NCBI RefSeq assembly: GCF_020381325.1
Contig: NZ_JAGSPI010000001.1
Coordinates: 484,406 to 548,405 of the forward strand
Length of the DNA stretch: 64,000 nucleotides
DNA from: Providencia vermicola
GTDB taxonomy: Bacteria; Pseudomonadota; Gammaproteobacteria; Enterobacterales; Enterobacteriaceae
Reading direction: 5' to 3'
Position 1 is the stretch's first letter. Every line of letters begins with the position of its first letter. The notes beneath the pieces are model-generated. The model was not told the origin of the DNA, made no database searches, and worked only from the letters and a program-made list of their open reading frames with translations. Position numbers and translations under genes: made by a program. Below, piece after piece: positions 1-10,799 of the stretch.

Positions 1-1132
1 CGACATCTAATAATAATTGAGAAATAAACATACTGTATGAGGAAACATAAGCCCCATGGTTACCCACTAAGCCAACCAGTTGGTGAATTATCGTATCCAA
101 AATTTTGCCTTGGGAAAGAATAATTTCAACTGCCGTTGCGAGCCCAATAAGTACGCCAGCAATCAGCACTTTTTTCATCCCGCTAACGAAAGCATCCGCT
201 GCTGCGCTGGCCGTTAGGCCACTGCAAAAAGTTAAAACGACGCTTAGAAACAAATAATAAGCGGATAAATCATTATTCTTCCAGTGCCAGCGATTAGATG
301 CATAGACTAAAAAAGCCACGCCAATGGCTAAAATAATTAACATTAACTTATGGCGGCCTGTCAGCACGCTTGACTGGCTATTTTCTTCAACAACATAGCG
401 AGTTAATGTTGTTTTACGGATGCTGTAAAAGACAAATAAAATTCCTAAACTGATAAAAATAAAGTAGGCGGCAACACGCATGCTTAAACCGCTGAATACA
501 GGTAGTCCCACCAGTGGTTGAGCAATCGATAATGCATAAGGGTTAGTAATTGACGCGAGGTAACCAACCTTAACGGCGATAGCAACAATTGCGAGGCCGA
601 TAAGCTCATTAAGCCCAACACGTTTCATCAGGGCAATGACCATCGGGATCACCAAAAGGTACTCTTTGGCTAACCCCATAAAGGTACTTCCCATCGAGAA
701 AACAATCATTAAAAAAGGAATTAATAAGTAAATATTCCCCCGAGTGACATGCAATAGCCTTCCAAGCCCTGATTCGATAGCCCCTGTTTTATTCAGAATG
801 CCAAACATTCCACCAATAAATAGCACCATATAAATAAGGGGGGATTGCTTAATAATCCCTTCAGGGATGGCTTTAAATAGCTGAATTAAGCTGACGGGAG
901 CTGCTTCATTTTCAGCAGGTTTTGCGGTTCCTAAGACTTGCTCAAAGTTCACTTCTTTGGAAATTGTCTGATAAGAGTCAGGAATGACTTTTTTACCATC
1001 GCGTTCATATTGCCCAGACTCAACAAAATAGGTCATTAAAAAGGCAATAATCACAATGGTTAACATAACTAAAACAGGATTCATCTGCCAACCTGGCGAT
1101 GCATTTTGCTTGAGGGTTTGTGTTGGTTGCAT
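1..1132 (-). CDS. YfcC-family carrier, partial (C-terminus beyond window edge)
   Basis: This frame is open from an ATG at 1132-1130 to the left edge, giving 377 codons without a stop; I translated it by hand. The product is a polytopic inner-membrane protein with many long hydrophobic segments. Its first membrane segment (about residues 18-35) is followed by a soluble stretch of about 50 residues, and there is a conserved-looking stretch SMGSTFMGLAKE. This matches the YfcC/DcuC superfamily of C4-dicarboxylate or basic amino-acid/peptide carriers (E. coli YfcC has about 500 residues, so roughly a quarter is missing). It lies 21 bp behind the IclR-type gene on the same strand, so the two probably share a transcript. 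The substrate cannot be read from sequence. Confidence 0.8.
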   Translation of the reverse strand, partial: MQPTQTLKQNASPGWQMNPVLVMLTIVIIAFLMTYFVESGQYERDGKKVIPDSYQTISKEVNFEQVLGTAKPAENEAAPVSLIQLFKAIPEGIIKQSPLIYMVLFIGGMFGILNKTGAIESGLGRLLHVTRGNIYLLIPFLMIVFSMGSTFMGLAKEYLLVIPMVIALMKRVGLNELIGLAIVAIAVKVGYLASITNPYALSIAQPLVGLPVFSGLSMRVAAYFIFISLGILFVFYSIRKTTLTRYVVEENSQSSVLTGRHKLMLIILAIGVAFLVYASNRWHWKNNDLSAYYLFLSVVLTFCSGLTASAAADAFVSGMKKVLIAGVLIGLATAVEIILSQGKILDTIIHQLVGLVGNHGAYVSSYSMFISQLLLDV

Positions 1133-1153
1133 GGTGTAGTCTCTTTTATTGTA

Positions 1154-1882
1154 TTAATTATTAGGGATATAACCGAGTTGCCTCGAGATACGTAGAGCAG
1201 ACTGAAGAAGTTGCTCCGTCATTTCTTTTTCTTTGTCATCAGAAAAACGGCTAAGGGGGAGGCTGATACTGAGTGCTGCAATACAATCCCCATTTTGCGT
1301 AAAAATTGGCGCAGCGATTGCACCAATTCCTGCAGTCAACTCCCCGCGAGTAATGGCGAAGCCTCGAGTATGTATATCTGCCAATGTTTGGATAAGAGAG
1401 GGGTTTTTCGCGGTAAAATGGGATTGCACATCTAAAGGTGAATAGGCAAGCAAGACTCGCCCTGATGCACCAGAGCCGAGGGCACGACGGTTGCCTGCTT
1501 CACTACGGACTTGAAGCGATTGTCCTGAAGGCTTATGTAAAACCTGAAGGACATCGTCGTTATCACATATACGCAATTGAATGTTTTCATCGAAGCGTTG
1601 GCGCAGCCGTTCTGCTTCAATGTCAGCCACTTGGATATAGTCAATTTGTTGACGTGCACAATTCCCTAAACTTAACAATTGATGGCCTAAATGATAAGTA
1701 ACGGGATTATCATTTTTTTGTACAAAATGGCGGTTTTCTAAAGTGCAGAGCAAGCGGTAAACCTTCGATTTATTCATACCCGATAAACGGGAGAGTTCGC
1801 TTAGCCCAAGGTTATTTTTCTCACCTAATAACATTAGGAGCAAAAGGGCGTCATCAACAGCCGTCACAATATTGTCTTTCAT
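1154..1882 (-). CDS. IclR-family transcriptional regulator
   Basis: The 242-residue product has the IclR layout: an N-terminal winged helix-turn-helix (about residues 8-65, containing LSELSRLSGMNKSKVYRLL) and a C-terminal effector-binding domain (about 80-238, with the segment GSGASGRVLLAY and the late stretch AAPIFTQNGDCIAALSISLP). Length is normal for the family (about 240-260). It is the first gene of a probable two-gene unit with the YfcC-type carrier and so likely controls uptake of that carrier's substrate. Three alternating GGTTTA/TAAACC half-sites lie just upstream and may be its own operator. The effector is unknown. Confidence 0.9.
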   Translation of the reverse strand: MKDNIVTAVDDALLLLMLLGEKNNLGLSELSRLSGMNKSKVYRLLCTLENRHFVQKNDNPVTYHLGHQLLSLGNCARQQIDYIQVADIEAERLRQRFDENIQLRICDNDDVLQVLHKPSGQSLQVRSEAGNRRALGSGASGRVLLAYSPLDVQSHFTAKNPSLIQTLADIHTRGFAITRGELTAGIGAIAAPIFTQNGDCIAALSISLPLSRFSDDKEKEMTEQLLQSALRISRQLGYIPNN

Positions 1883-1895
1883 GCCAACCTCGATC

Positions 1896-1921
1896 GGTTT
1901 ATACAGTAAACCACTGGTTTA
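1896..1921. promoter_or_regulatory. Candidate IclR operator (three alternating half-sites)
   Basis: GGTTTA (1896-1901), TAAACC (1907-1912) and GGTTTA (1916-1921) form two overlapping inverted repeats with spacers of 5 and 3 bp. They lie 14-39 bp upstream of the IclR-type start codon, where an autoregulatory site would sit. Assignment to this regulator is inference. Confidence 0.4.
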
Positions 1922-2149
1922 TTTAAAAAAATTAGCATGGGGAATAACAAAAAATGATTCAAGAGAGTTGTTAATAAATTGTGAGGTAAGTTGGGGTTTT
2001 TAAAATAGAAGATGCGTAAAAATTAGGAGGGATAACTATTTATTTTTAAATAAAACAATTAGTTATCTTAATTTTAAACACTTGGGTGATTTAAGGGCGA
2101 TTCGCTCAAATAAAATAGGATTGATGCCAAAATAGCCCCGAAATATCAA

Positions 2150-2248
2150 TTATCTGGTTTGCCTAGTAAAATTGATCATAACACCCGCGATAATCAAAAC
2201 GACCCCGATTAATCGTAAACAAAAGTAAGACTGATAGAAGGTGAGTAT
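2150..2248 (-). pseudogene. Remnant of a small drug-transporter (SMR/DMT) gene, C-terminus only
   Basis: The minus strand between a TGA (2251-2249) and a TAA (2152-2150) encodes 32 residues containing LRLIGVVLIIAGVMI followed by a polar tail NFTRQTR. This is the typical last membrane helix and tail of EmrE/SMR or EamA transporters (EmrE ends with a similar GMMLICAGVLIINL stretch). No start codon or upstream transporter sequence is present, so it is a gene scar rather than a gene. The rest of the 440-bp gap between the IclR-type gene and the next gene (1883-2322) is AT-rich and holds nothing else I recognise. Confidence 0.4.
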
Positions 2249-2322
2249 TCATTGATTGTCTGCTCATGTCTTGTTATTAATGAACAAATTAAAACTGATT
2301 TTATTCGCGATAGGTAACGTAA

Positions 2323-3300
2323 ATGAAACTTGCACTCATTGGTTCAGGCAAAATAATTATGATGGCGCTCGATGCATTAAAAACAATGCAAGGGATTGAA
2401 TTAGTTGCATTGTGCGTTAGGCCCGAAAGTGAAGAAAAAGGTAAAGTGCTTTGTCAGCAATTTGGTATTGCGAAACTTTATACGGATTACCGAGTGTTAT
2501 TACAGGATGAGGAAGTTGACACAGTATATATTGGGCTGCCAAATCATTTGCATTACCAGTATACCGAACAAGCACTAATGGCCAATAAACACGTGATTTG
2601 CGAAAAACCATTTACGCCGCACTGGGAACAACTGCAAGAATTAATTTTATTATCCCAGAAACAAAATCTTTTTTTATTTGAAGCGATCACTTCAATTCAT
2701 ACGCCAGAATTTGCAATTATTAAACAAAATATGGGTAAAATTGGTGAAATAAAAGCCATTCAAGGTAACTATTCGCAATATTCAAGCCGTTATAATGATT
2801 ACCTGCAAGGGAGCGTTCATGGGGCATTTGACCCAAAACAAGCGGGTGGGGCGTTATATGACATTAACCTCTATAACATTTATTTATTGGTTGCATTAAT
2901 GGGTAAACCTGATAACAGCCAGTATGTATGTAATAAAGGGTTTAATGGTATTGATACGTCAGGGATATTCACGGCACAGTATGCGACTGCAACAGCGTCT
3001 TGCGTGGGGGCAAAAGACTCAGCGAGCCCTGGTTTTTTCATTATCCAAGGGACAAAAGGATACATCCAAGTGCAGGGTGCCCCAAGCCTTTGCCAAAAAG
3101 TGGAGGTATGCATCGAGGGTGAAACCTCAATAGTGATCCGCGATGAGTCCATTAACCATATGATTTATGAATTTGCTTATTTTCGCGATCAGGTTGCGTC
3201 ACAAAAGCGCCAGCAAAGTGATGAATTACTGGCATTAGCATTAAGTGTGTCAAAAGTTCTCACCGAAGCACGGGAAAATGTGGGTTTGGTATTTGAGTAA
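2323..3300 (+). CDS. Gfo/Idh/MocA-family NAD(P)-dependent oxidoreductase
   Basis: The 325-residue protein starts with a Rossmann fold (LALIGSGKI at residues 3-11; the family usually has GxGxxG-like sequences here). It carries the family signature EKPFTP near residue 95 after a typical IGLPNHLH segment. The C-terminal half is the alpha/beta substrate domain (about 120-325), with GGALYDINLYNIYL where the family has its conserved D-x-G/N-x-H/Y region. Members oxidise or reduce sugars, inositols or related compounds. Nothing nearby fixes the substrate. It is monocistronic and converges on the decarboxylase gene, with a hairpin between them. Confidence 0.85.
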   Translation: MKLALIGSGKIIMMALDALKTMQGIELVALCVRPESEEKGKVLCQQFGIAKLYTDYRVLLQDEEVDTVYIGLPNHLHYQYTEQALMANKHVICEKPFTPHWEQLQELILLSQKQNLFLFEAITSIHTPEFAIIKQNMGKIGEIKAIQGNYSQYSSRYNDYLQGSVHGAFDPKQAGGALYDINLYNIYLLVALMGKPDNSQYVCNKGFNGIDTSGIFTAQYATATASCVGAKDSASPGFFIIQGTKGYIQVQGAPSLCQKVEVCIEGETSIVIRDESINHMIYEFAYFRDQVASQKRQQSDELLALALSVSKVLTEARENVGLVFE

Positions 3301-3311
3301 TGGGCACAATA

Positions 3312-3350
3312 AATTGGCAGCTTGGTGATAAGAGAAACACGCTGCCAATT
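3312..3350. terminator. Inverted repeat between convergent genes
   Basis: AATTGGCAGC (3312-3321) and GCTGCCAATT (3341-3350) form a perfect 10-bp stem with a 19-nt loop between the convergent oxidoreductase and decarboxylase genes. There is no good T-run on either strand and the loop is long, so termination is probable only by position. Confidence 0.4.
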
Positions 3351-3359
3351 CAAGTATGT

Positions 3360-5009
3360 TTAAAATGAATATAATGAACTGACAGACTCACCCAATTTCT
3401 TCGCCAATTCAGAAGATGCATACCTGTCCATCACCACTTCAATATAAGCCGCATGATCAGAAGATTGTGCCGTGTTGATCGCAGCATCAAGTTCATAGCA
3501 GCTGCTGACGCGTTGGCAATACCAATCTTCGCAGCCTAATGCATGGGGCAACTGAGCATAATTCCATTGCGGCAAATCGTTGTAATAAGCCTCAGGATCT
3601 TTACAAAGTAGCCTTTCGATTAAATAGCCATCATTATTAAGCACAAAAATTATCGGTTTTAAGTTAAAGCGGGCAAATTGACTGATTTCTTGCGCAGTAA
3701 GCTGGTGTGAGCCCTCCCCTGTGACCAGAATGATACGGCGATTGGGCTCGGCTATCGCAGCACCAAAAGCGGCAGGTGTTGCCCAACCAATCGATCCCCA
3801 TAAGGTTTGGTTATGGAACTGGGTATTTTTGGGTAGCAAAGCAAAGCCTAAGCCCATTGATGCAGTCCCTGTTTCAGCAAAAATGATATCGTCTTCACGG
3901 AACAGGCTTTCAAGACGAGGATAAAGATATTCGGCTGTAATTTTATCTTGTTCGTTTAGGTGGGGAGTACCTAACCCTTCGGCTTGGATTACTTTATGGT
4001 TTAACGTAGGCACAAGCTGATTCAACTGGTCAAGCACATCATTCATATAGACTTGTGGATAAACAGCAGAGCCGACAATAACGCGGTCTGATAAAATATT
4101 AATACGGTTTTCGCTGTTTATTTTTGCGGTAAAACTGCCTGAGTTAAAGTCAGTTAAAACGGCGCCAATTCCAATTAAACAGTCACAGCTTTCGACAAAA
4201 TCGGCAACTTTAGGGTTCATTAAGTGCCCATTATAGAGTCCAATATAAGTTGGGTTGGATTCGCTCAATACGGCCTTATCCATAAACATCGTGGTGTAAG
4301 GTAACCCTGTTTTATCAATCAGTGTTTGCACTTGCTGCGCAAGGCCTAAACGTGCCGTTAATATTCCTGGAACAAAACAGGCTTGAGTGGATGAATTTAA
4401 CTTCTCTAAGATAGCGCTTACCGCAGCTGAGAGTGATTCACTATTACTTTTAGGTATAGTGGGCATGTCAGCGTTTTTATCTGCTATAACGGGCATAATG
4501 GCGTAGTCAGAAGGAAAACCTAGATAGACTGGGCGGCGTTCTTGTAAAGCGGTTGAAATTAAACGTTCAGTTTCAGTGATGCAGTTTTCAGGCGTTAAAA
4601 TGGCATGAGCGCAGCTTAAATGTTGGCTCATTTGGTAAAAAACATTAAAGTCACCATTGCCTAATGTGTGGTGGACTAATCGATGGTTTTTTTGCACACC
4701 ACTGGCAGGCATACCGACGAGATGAAAGATAGGTAAGTGCTCGGCATAAGCGCCCGCAATGCCATTTAAAGCGCTTAGCTCCCCAACTCCAAAGGTGGTG
4801 GAAAGTGCGGCGGCACCCTTTATACGAGCATATCCATCGGCTGCATATGAGGCATTGAGTTCGTTACAATTACCAATCCAGCGCATCGACTTATTTTCAC
4901 ACACAGCGTCTTCAATTGGGAAAGCGTAATCCCCTGCGACGCCAAAAACATCGTTGATACCGATTTCTTGTAGACGATTCAAAACATATTCAATGACGGT
5001 CAGGTTCAT
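3360..5009 (-). CDS. Thiamine-diphosphate-dependent alpha-keto acid decarboxylase (indolepyruvate/phenylpyruvate decarboxylase type)
   Basis: The 549-residue protein has the three-domain pyruvate-decarboxylase fold. Visible features are the cofactor-activating Glu50 (NCNELNASYAADGYAR), the His113-His114 pair (LVHHTLG) diagnostic of pyruvate/indolepyruvate/phenylpyruvate decarboxylases rather than acetolactate synthases, and the ThDP/Mg motif around residue 430 (GEGSHQ followed by LNNDGY). The usual GDG is GEG here. Such enzymes turn aromatic or branched 2-keto acids into aldehydes; in IpdC this is the step from indolepyruvate to indole-3-acetaldehyde. It is divergent from a LysR-type gene that probably controls it. 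The exact keto acid is uncertain. Confidence 0.85.
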   Translation of the reverse strand: MNLTVIEYVLNRLQEIGINDVFGVAGDYAFPIEDAVCENKSMRWIGNCNELNASYAADGYARIKGAAALSTTFGVGELSALNGIAGAYAEHLPIFHLVGMPASGVQKNHRLVHHTLGNGDFNVFYQMSQHLSCAHAILTPENCITETERLISTALQERRPVYLGFPSDYAIMPVIADKNADMPTIPKSNSESLSAAVSAILEKLNSSTQACFVPGILTARLGLAQQVQTLIDKTGLPYTTMFMDKAVLSESNPTYIGLYNGHLMNPKVADFVESCDCLIGIGAVLTDFNSGSFTAKINSENRINILSDRVIVGSAVYPQVYMNDVLDQLNQLVPTLNHKVIQAEGLGTPHLNEQDKITAEYLYPRLESLFREDDIIFAETGTASMGLGFALLPKNTQFHNQTLWGSIGWATPAAFGAAIAEPNRRIILVTGEGSHQLTAQEISQFARFNLKPIIFVLNNDGYLIERLLCKDPEAYYNDLPQWNYAQLPHALGCEDWYCQRVSSCYELDAAINTAQSSDHAAYIEVVMDRYASSELAKKLGESVSSLYSF

Positions 5010-5092
5010 TATATTGACTCCTATTAATTACATTAGATTATAATGTTGCTTAATATTATTTTTAGCGTGTATTTTTCTGAATAGGAAATCAT

Positions 5093-5113
5093 TTATAATC
5101 ATTCTAACTATAA
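5093..5113. promoter_or_regulatory. Candidate LysR-type box
   Basis: TTATA-N11-TATAA (5093-5113) fits the T-N11-A inverted repeat of LysR-type regulators. It lies in the 124-bp divergent region, 20 bp before the LysR start. The region is very AT-rich, so chance symmetry is possible. Confidence 0.35.
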
Positions 5114-5133
5114 CTAAAAATCATAGGTGAGAT

Positions 5134-6027
5134 ATGGATATTCGTTCGTTACGTTATTTTGTTGAGGTTGTTCAACTCAATGGATTTAGCCGTGCTGCGG
5201 AACACCTGTTTGTGACTCAACCTGCAATTAGTCGCAGCATTAAAAAGTTAGAAGATGAATTAGGGTATACCTTATTGATTAGAGAGAATGAGGGGGTCAG
5301 GTTGACAGATGAAGGGACGATTTTGTTGACCCACGCGAAGCAAATTTTGGCTCAATTTAAAAGTATGGAACAGGCATTAAAAGAAAAATCAGGGCCACTA
5401 ACGGGGGTTTTACCGGTTGGGTTGCCCCCTGTGATTGCCTCAACCTATTTTGCTGACATCATTATGGCATTCAGCTTGCATTACCCCCAAGTGGAGTTAA
5501 AAATCCTGGAATTAGGAACGCGGAAGATGCGTGATGCCATGTTAAATGGCGAGGTAGAAACCGCAGCAGTCATGCTCCCATTTGACGATGAGCGCTTTGA
5601 TCTAGATATTTTTTCGACAGATAGATTAATGTTATTGGTTAATGAGCAGCACCCCTTGGCAAGGCGAGATAGCGTCAAATTTGTTGAATTAATTAATGAG
5701 CCATTTATTTTCTTTTCTGATGATTTCCGGATTAATGAGCTTGTCATAAGTGCTTGTGGAATCTATGGGTATAAGCCTGTGATCTCAGGGCGAAGTAGCC
5801 ACCTCGATTTAGTCACCGCAATGGTGAGGGCTGGGGTAGGAATAACACTACTTCCAGATAGCATGTGGCACAAGACGAGTTCTGCGGGGTTATCGATTAT
5901 CCCTGTGATTGAGCCAATACTTGCCTATGATTTAGCCTTAGCCACGCTAAAAAATAACCGGCAGAGCCGCCGAGCAAAAGCATGGCATGATCTTGCGTTG
6001 AGTATGTTAAAAAAGAGCAAATCATAA
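5134..6027 (+). CDS. LysR-family transcriptional regulator
   Basis: The 297-residue protein opens with the canonical LysR helix-turn-helix (residues 1-60: MDIRSLRYFVEV, then GFSRAAEHLFVTQPAISRSI). A periplasmic-binding-protein-like effector domain follows (about 90-290). A ribosome-binding stretch (TAGGTGAG) precedes the ATG. It is divergent from the ThDP decarboxylase gene, the standard layout for a LysR regulator and its target, so it likely responds to an aromatic or branched keto or amino acid. That assignment is inference from position. Confidence 0.92.
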   Translation: MDIRSLRYFVEVVQLNGFSRAAEHLFVTQPAISRSIKKLEDELGYTLLIRENEGVRLTDEGTILLTHAKQILAQFKSMEQALKEKSGPLTGVLPVGLPPVIASTYFADIIMAFSLHYPQVELKILELGTRKMRDAMLNGEVETAAVMLPFDDERFDLDIFSTDRLMLLVNEQHPLARRDSVKFVELINEPFIFFSDDFRINELVISACGIYGYKPVISGRSSHLDLVTAMVRAGVGITLLPDSMWHKTSSAGLSIIPVIEPILAYDLALATLKNNRQSRRAKAWHDLALSMLKKSKS

Positions 6028-6207
6028 AGCGATCTTTCTTTAAAAGGCTATTTAAGTGACATTTTAAATAATTTTTCAATTTATTTATCAAAGAAGCTAG
6101 GTTTTAGTGAAACACCTTAGTCTTTCTAATAAGCGAATAAATTGTTTTACCTATCAAGTTAAGGCGAATGGATTAGCAGGGAAGAAAAGTGAAGTGTAGG
6201 GCGAAAC

Positions 6208-6247
6208 GCATAAAGCTCACATGACTGATGAGCTTTATGCTGATTTT
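6208..6247. terminator. Bidirectional terminator between the LysR gene and ychF
   Basis: GCATAAAGCTCA (6208-6219) and TGAGCTTTATGC (6229-6240) make a perfect 12-bp stem with a 9-nt loop. TGATTTTTA follows on the plus strand. It lies between convergent genes. Confidence 0.75.
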
Positions 6248-6264
6248 TATGCTAGCGAATAGGC

Positions 6265-7356
6265 TTACACATTAAACAGGAAGTTCAGCACATCACCGTC
6301 TTTAACGATGTAGTCTTTCCCTTCTGCTCGCATTTTACCTGCCTCTTTGGCACCTTGCTCACCGCGGTATTGAATAAAATCATCGAATGCGATGGTTTGT
6401 GCGCGAATAAAGCCTTTTTCGAAGTCAGTGTGGATTTTACCTGCGGCTTGTGGTGCGGTTGCACCTACAGGGATTGTCCATGCACGAACTTCTTTAACGC
6501 CTGCGGTGAAATAGGTTTGCAGATTGAGTAATTCATAACCTGCACGAATAACACGGTTTAAGCCTGGCTCTTCGATGCCTAAATCTGCCATAAATTCGTC
6601 GCGTTCTTCGTCATCTAACTCAGCGATATCAGATTCAATAGCGGCGCACACTGGCACAACTACAGAGCCTTCAGCTTGAGCAATTTCATACACTTTGTCT
6701 AAGAACGGGTTATTTTCAAAACCATCTTCGTTGACGTTCGCGATATACATGGTTGGTTTTAACGTTAAAAAGCTTAAATAGCGGATTGCTGCTTTATCTT
6801 CTGTGGTTAAATCCAAGGTACGCAGCATGCCTGCTTGCTCTAAATGTGGCAGACATTTTTCTAATGCTTCCAATTCGGCTTTTGCGTCTTTATCGCCACC
6901 TTTAGCGCGTTTTTGTACGCGATGGATAGCTCGTTCGCAGGTATCAAGATCCGCCAAGGCTAATTCAGTATTGATAACATCAATATCTTCAGCTGGGTTA
7001 ACTTGGCCAGCGACGTGGATGATATTGTCGTTTTCAAAACAACGCACTACGTGGCCGATAGCTTCGGTTTCACGGATGTTAGTTAAGAACTGGTTACCCA
7101 GACCTTCGCCTTTAGATGCGCCTTTTACCAAACCTGCGATGTCTACGAATTCCATGGTGGTTGGTAAAATACGCTGTGGCTTCACAATTTCAGCTAATTG
7201 ATCAAGACGTGGGTCTGGCATTGGCACAACACCCGTATTTGGTTCAATTGTACAGAAAGGGAAGTTGGCTGCTTCGATGCCGGCTTTGGTCAATGCATTA
7301 AATAATGTGGATTTACCCACGTTTGGCAGACCAACGATACCGCATTTAAAACCCAT
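6265..7356 (-). CDS. ychF: Ribosome-binding ATPase YchF (Obg-related)
   Basis: The 363-residue product has the standard YchF length and order: a P-loop domain with GLPNVGKST near residue 9 and the switch motif [17 protein letters not shown] near 70, a coiled-coil insertion (about 125-200, rich in Lys/Glu), and the C-terminal TGS domain (about 278-363). YchF binds ATP in preference to GTP and associates with the ribosome and 50S subunit, with a negative role in oxidative-stress defence in E. coli. It follows pth by about 100 bp on the same strand, the conserved enterobacterial pth-ychF pair. Confidence 0.97.
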   Translation of the reverse strand: MGFKCGIVGLPNVGKSTLFNALTKAGIEAANFPFCTIEPNTGVVPMPDPRLDQLAEIVKPQRILPTTMEFVDIAGLVKGASKGEGLGNQFLTNIRETEAIGHVVRCFENDNIIHVAGQVNPAEDIDVINTELALADLDTCERAIHRVQKRAKGGDKDAKAELEALEKCLPHLEQAGMLRTLDLTTEDKAAIRYLSFLTLKPTMYIANVNEDGFENNPFLDKVYEIAQAEGSVVVPVCAAIESDIAELDDEERDEFMADLGIEEPGLNRVIRAGYELLNLQTYFTAGVKEVRAWTIPVGATAPQAAGKIHTDFEKGFIRAQTIAFDDFIQYRGEQGAKEAGKMRAEGKDYIVKDGDVLNFLFNV

Positions 7357-7459
7357 ATGTTTCTCACCTTAAATAGCGAGGGGCAGGCGAGTGCTGCACC
7401 CAATGTTTAGAAATTGGCGCTGATTATACACAAAAAGTCGATTTTGATGAAATGAACTC

Positions 7460-8050
7460 TTATGCAGACGCTTTAAAGCTATGTAAACGGTTTATCGCTT
7501 TGTCCATTCCATCCGATAATAGAATGTCAGTACACCTTACTGCTTCGTCAATGGCATCATCAATCAGTTTTTGCTCAGACAGCGGTGGTTTACCTAAAAC
7601 GAAACCAACAACCTTGTTTTTATCGCCTGGATGGCCAATACCAATACGTAAGCGGTAAAAGTTTGGGTTATTGGCGAATTTGCTTTGAATGTCTTTTAAC
7701 CCGTTATGGCCACCATTGCTACCACCAAGCTTCATTTTTGCTACACCAGGTGGAATATCAAGCTCATCGTGGGCGACTAAAATTTCATCAAGGTTAATAC
7801 GATAAAAGTTCGCCATTGCCGCGACTGATTTTCCACTGAGGTTCATAAAGGTGGTTGGTACCAATAAGCGGATATCATTACCGCCAAGATTAATGCGTGC
7901 GGTATAGCCGAAAAACTTAGGTTCTTCTTTTAGGGGTTGATTGTGGCGCTGCGCCAGTAGGTCAACATACCATGCCCCTGCATTATGGCGGGTTTGTGCG
8001 TATTCAGCCCCCGGATTTGCAAGGCCAACAATTAATTTAATTTTGCTCAC
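7460..8050 (-). CDS. pth: Peptidyl-tRNA hydrolase
   Basis: This 196-residue Pth cleaves the ester bond of peptidyl-tRNAs released from stalled ribosomes and recycles tRNA. The catalytic His is in TRHNAG (His22 here, His20 in E. coli), with the family Asn in GLANPG and the motif VAHDELD near residue 96. Length is near the usual 190-195. It is cytoplasmic and first in the pth-ychF unit. A TATAAT-like box with no convincing -35 is visible upstream on the minus strand near 8145. Confidence 0.97.
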   Translation of the reverse strand: MSKIKLIVGLANPGAEYAQTRHNAGAWYVDLLAQRHNQPLKEEPKFFGYTARINLGGNDIRLLVPTTFMNLSGKSVAAMANFYRINLDEILVAHDELDIPPGVAKMKLGGSNGGHNGLKDIQSKFANNPNFYRLRIGIGHPGDKNKVVGFVLGKPPLSEQKLIDDAIDEAVRCTDILLSDGMDKAINRLHSFKASA

Positions 8051-8232
8051 GGCGACTATTTCACTGTCAGTTTATGGAGTTAAGCGCCTAGTTTACCTCG
8101 GGATGGGGAGGATGTACAAAAATCAGATAAAAAACATCACTCTGATTATAGTTGCGATATGAACTATTCGTTTTTTATGTTTTTTTGATAAAAAGCACTT
8201 TATGTTTAGATATTATTGTTAACTTCGTACCT

Positions 8233-8274
8233 TGTGATGCCTATCGCAAAAAATTTTACTTAATGCACTATAAT
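8233..8274 (+). promoter_or_regulatory. ychH promoter with class II CRP site
   Basis: TGTGA-TGCCTA-TCGCA (8233-8248) matches the CRP half-site consensus TGTGA-N6-TCACA at 9 of 10 positions. A perfect -10 hexamer TATAAT lies at 8269-8274. A start point near 8281 puts the site centre (8240.5) at about -41, where CRP sits at class II promoters and replaces the -35 element. CRP control of ychH is reported in E. coli as far as I recall. Confidence 0.7.
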
Positions 8275-8350
8275 TCTTACATAAATATAAAGAACCACCG
8301 AATTTATTTACAGTTGCTTGCTTATCAGTTCACTGATACTGGAGGTAGAT

Positions 8351-8617
8351 ATGAAACGGAAAAGTGCTCATATAATTGGTAATGTTCTCATGGGGTTAGG
8401 AATGGTCATGATGATTGGAAGCATTGGGGTTAACCTATTTGCCCATGTCATCAACTTTGGTCTATCAGAGCTTGTCACTAACGGCTCACTCTTCGGAATT
8501 TTCGTGGGTGCAATGGTATGGTTAGTGGGAGCGAGAGTCGGTGGACGTGAAAAAGTGGCTGACCGCTATTGGGTCTTAAAACATTACTCACGTAAAGATA
8601 ATCACCGTTATCCATAA
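8351..8617 (+). CDS. ychH: Stress-induced membrane protein YchH
   Basis: I chose the ATG at 8351 because GGAGG (8341-8345) lies at ideal spacing before it and it restores the E. coli YchH N-terminus (MKRKSAHIIGNVLMGLGM). The upstream in-frame start adds 11 residues without support. The 88-residue product has two predicted membrane helices (about 8-30 and 43-62) and a conserved GARVGGREKVADRYW tail. YchH is a DUF2583-type inner-membrane protein linked to stress and biofilm traits in E. coli. It lies divergent from pth, as in E. coli, but dauA, which sits between ychH and prs there, is absent here. Confidence 0.93.
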   Translation: MKRKSAHIIGNVLMGLGMVMMIGSIGVNLFAHVINFGLSELVTNGSLFGIFVGAMVWLVGARVGGREKVADRYWVLKHYSRKDNHRYP

Positions 8618-8823
8618 TTATTCTTCTTAGTAATTAAGTTAGTAATAATTATAGATGGTAGATAGCTGGGTGATAGTCAGTGTTTTTAACAGCGAAGTCG
8701 CCTAGCTACATAGGTTTTGTCTTTTTTTTCAAAGAAGTTGGTTATTTTTATGGCGTATAGGTTGTGTGAATAGGAAATAGCCATAGAAATAGGTATCTGT
8801 CGTTATAACCCTCTGAAATCATA

Positions 8824-8858
8824 AAGCCCCTACAGATAACTGTAGGGGCTTAATTTTT
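8824..8858. terminator. Rho-independent terminator between ychH and prs
   Basis: AAGCCCCTACAG (8824-8835), loop ATAA, CTGTAGGGGCTT (8840-8851), then AATTTTT. A 12-bp GC-rich stem between convergent genes, likely active in both directions. Confidence 0.9.
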
Positions 8859-8907
8859 AGTTGTGATATTCCATCACCGTTGAAACACTAATTACTCAAA
8901 AGGGGTA

Positions 8908-10795
<1,888 letters not shown>

Positions 10796-10799
<4 letters not shown>

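Noticed and set aside
8152..8382. 76-residue plus-strand ORF overlapping the ychH start
   Set aside because: It covers the CRP site and promoter of ychH, and ychH itself has a better start and family match.
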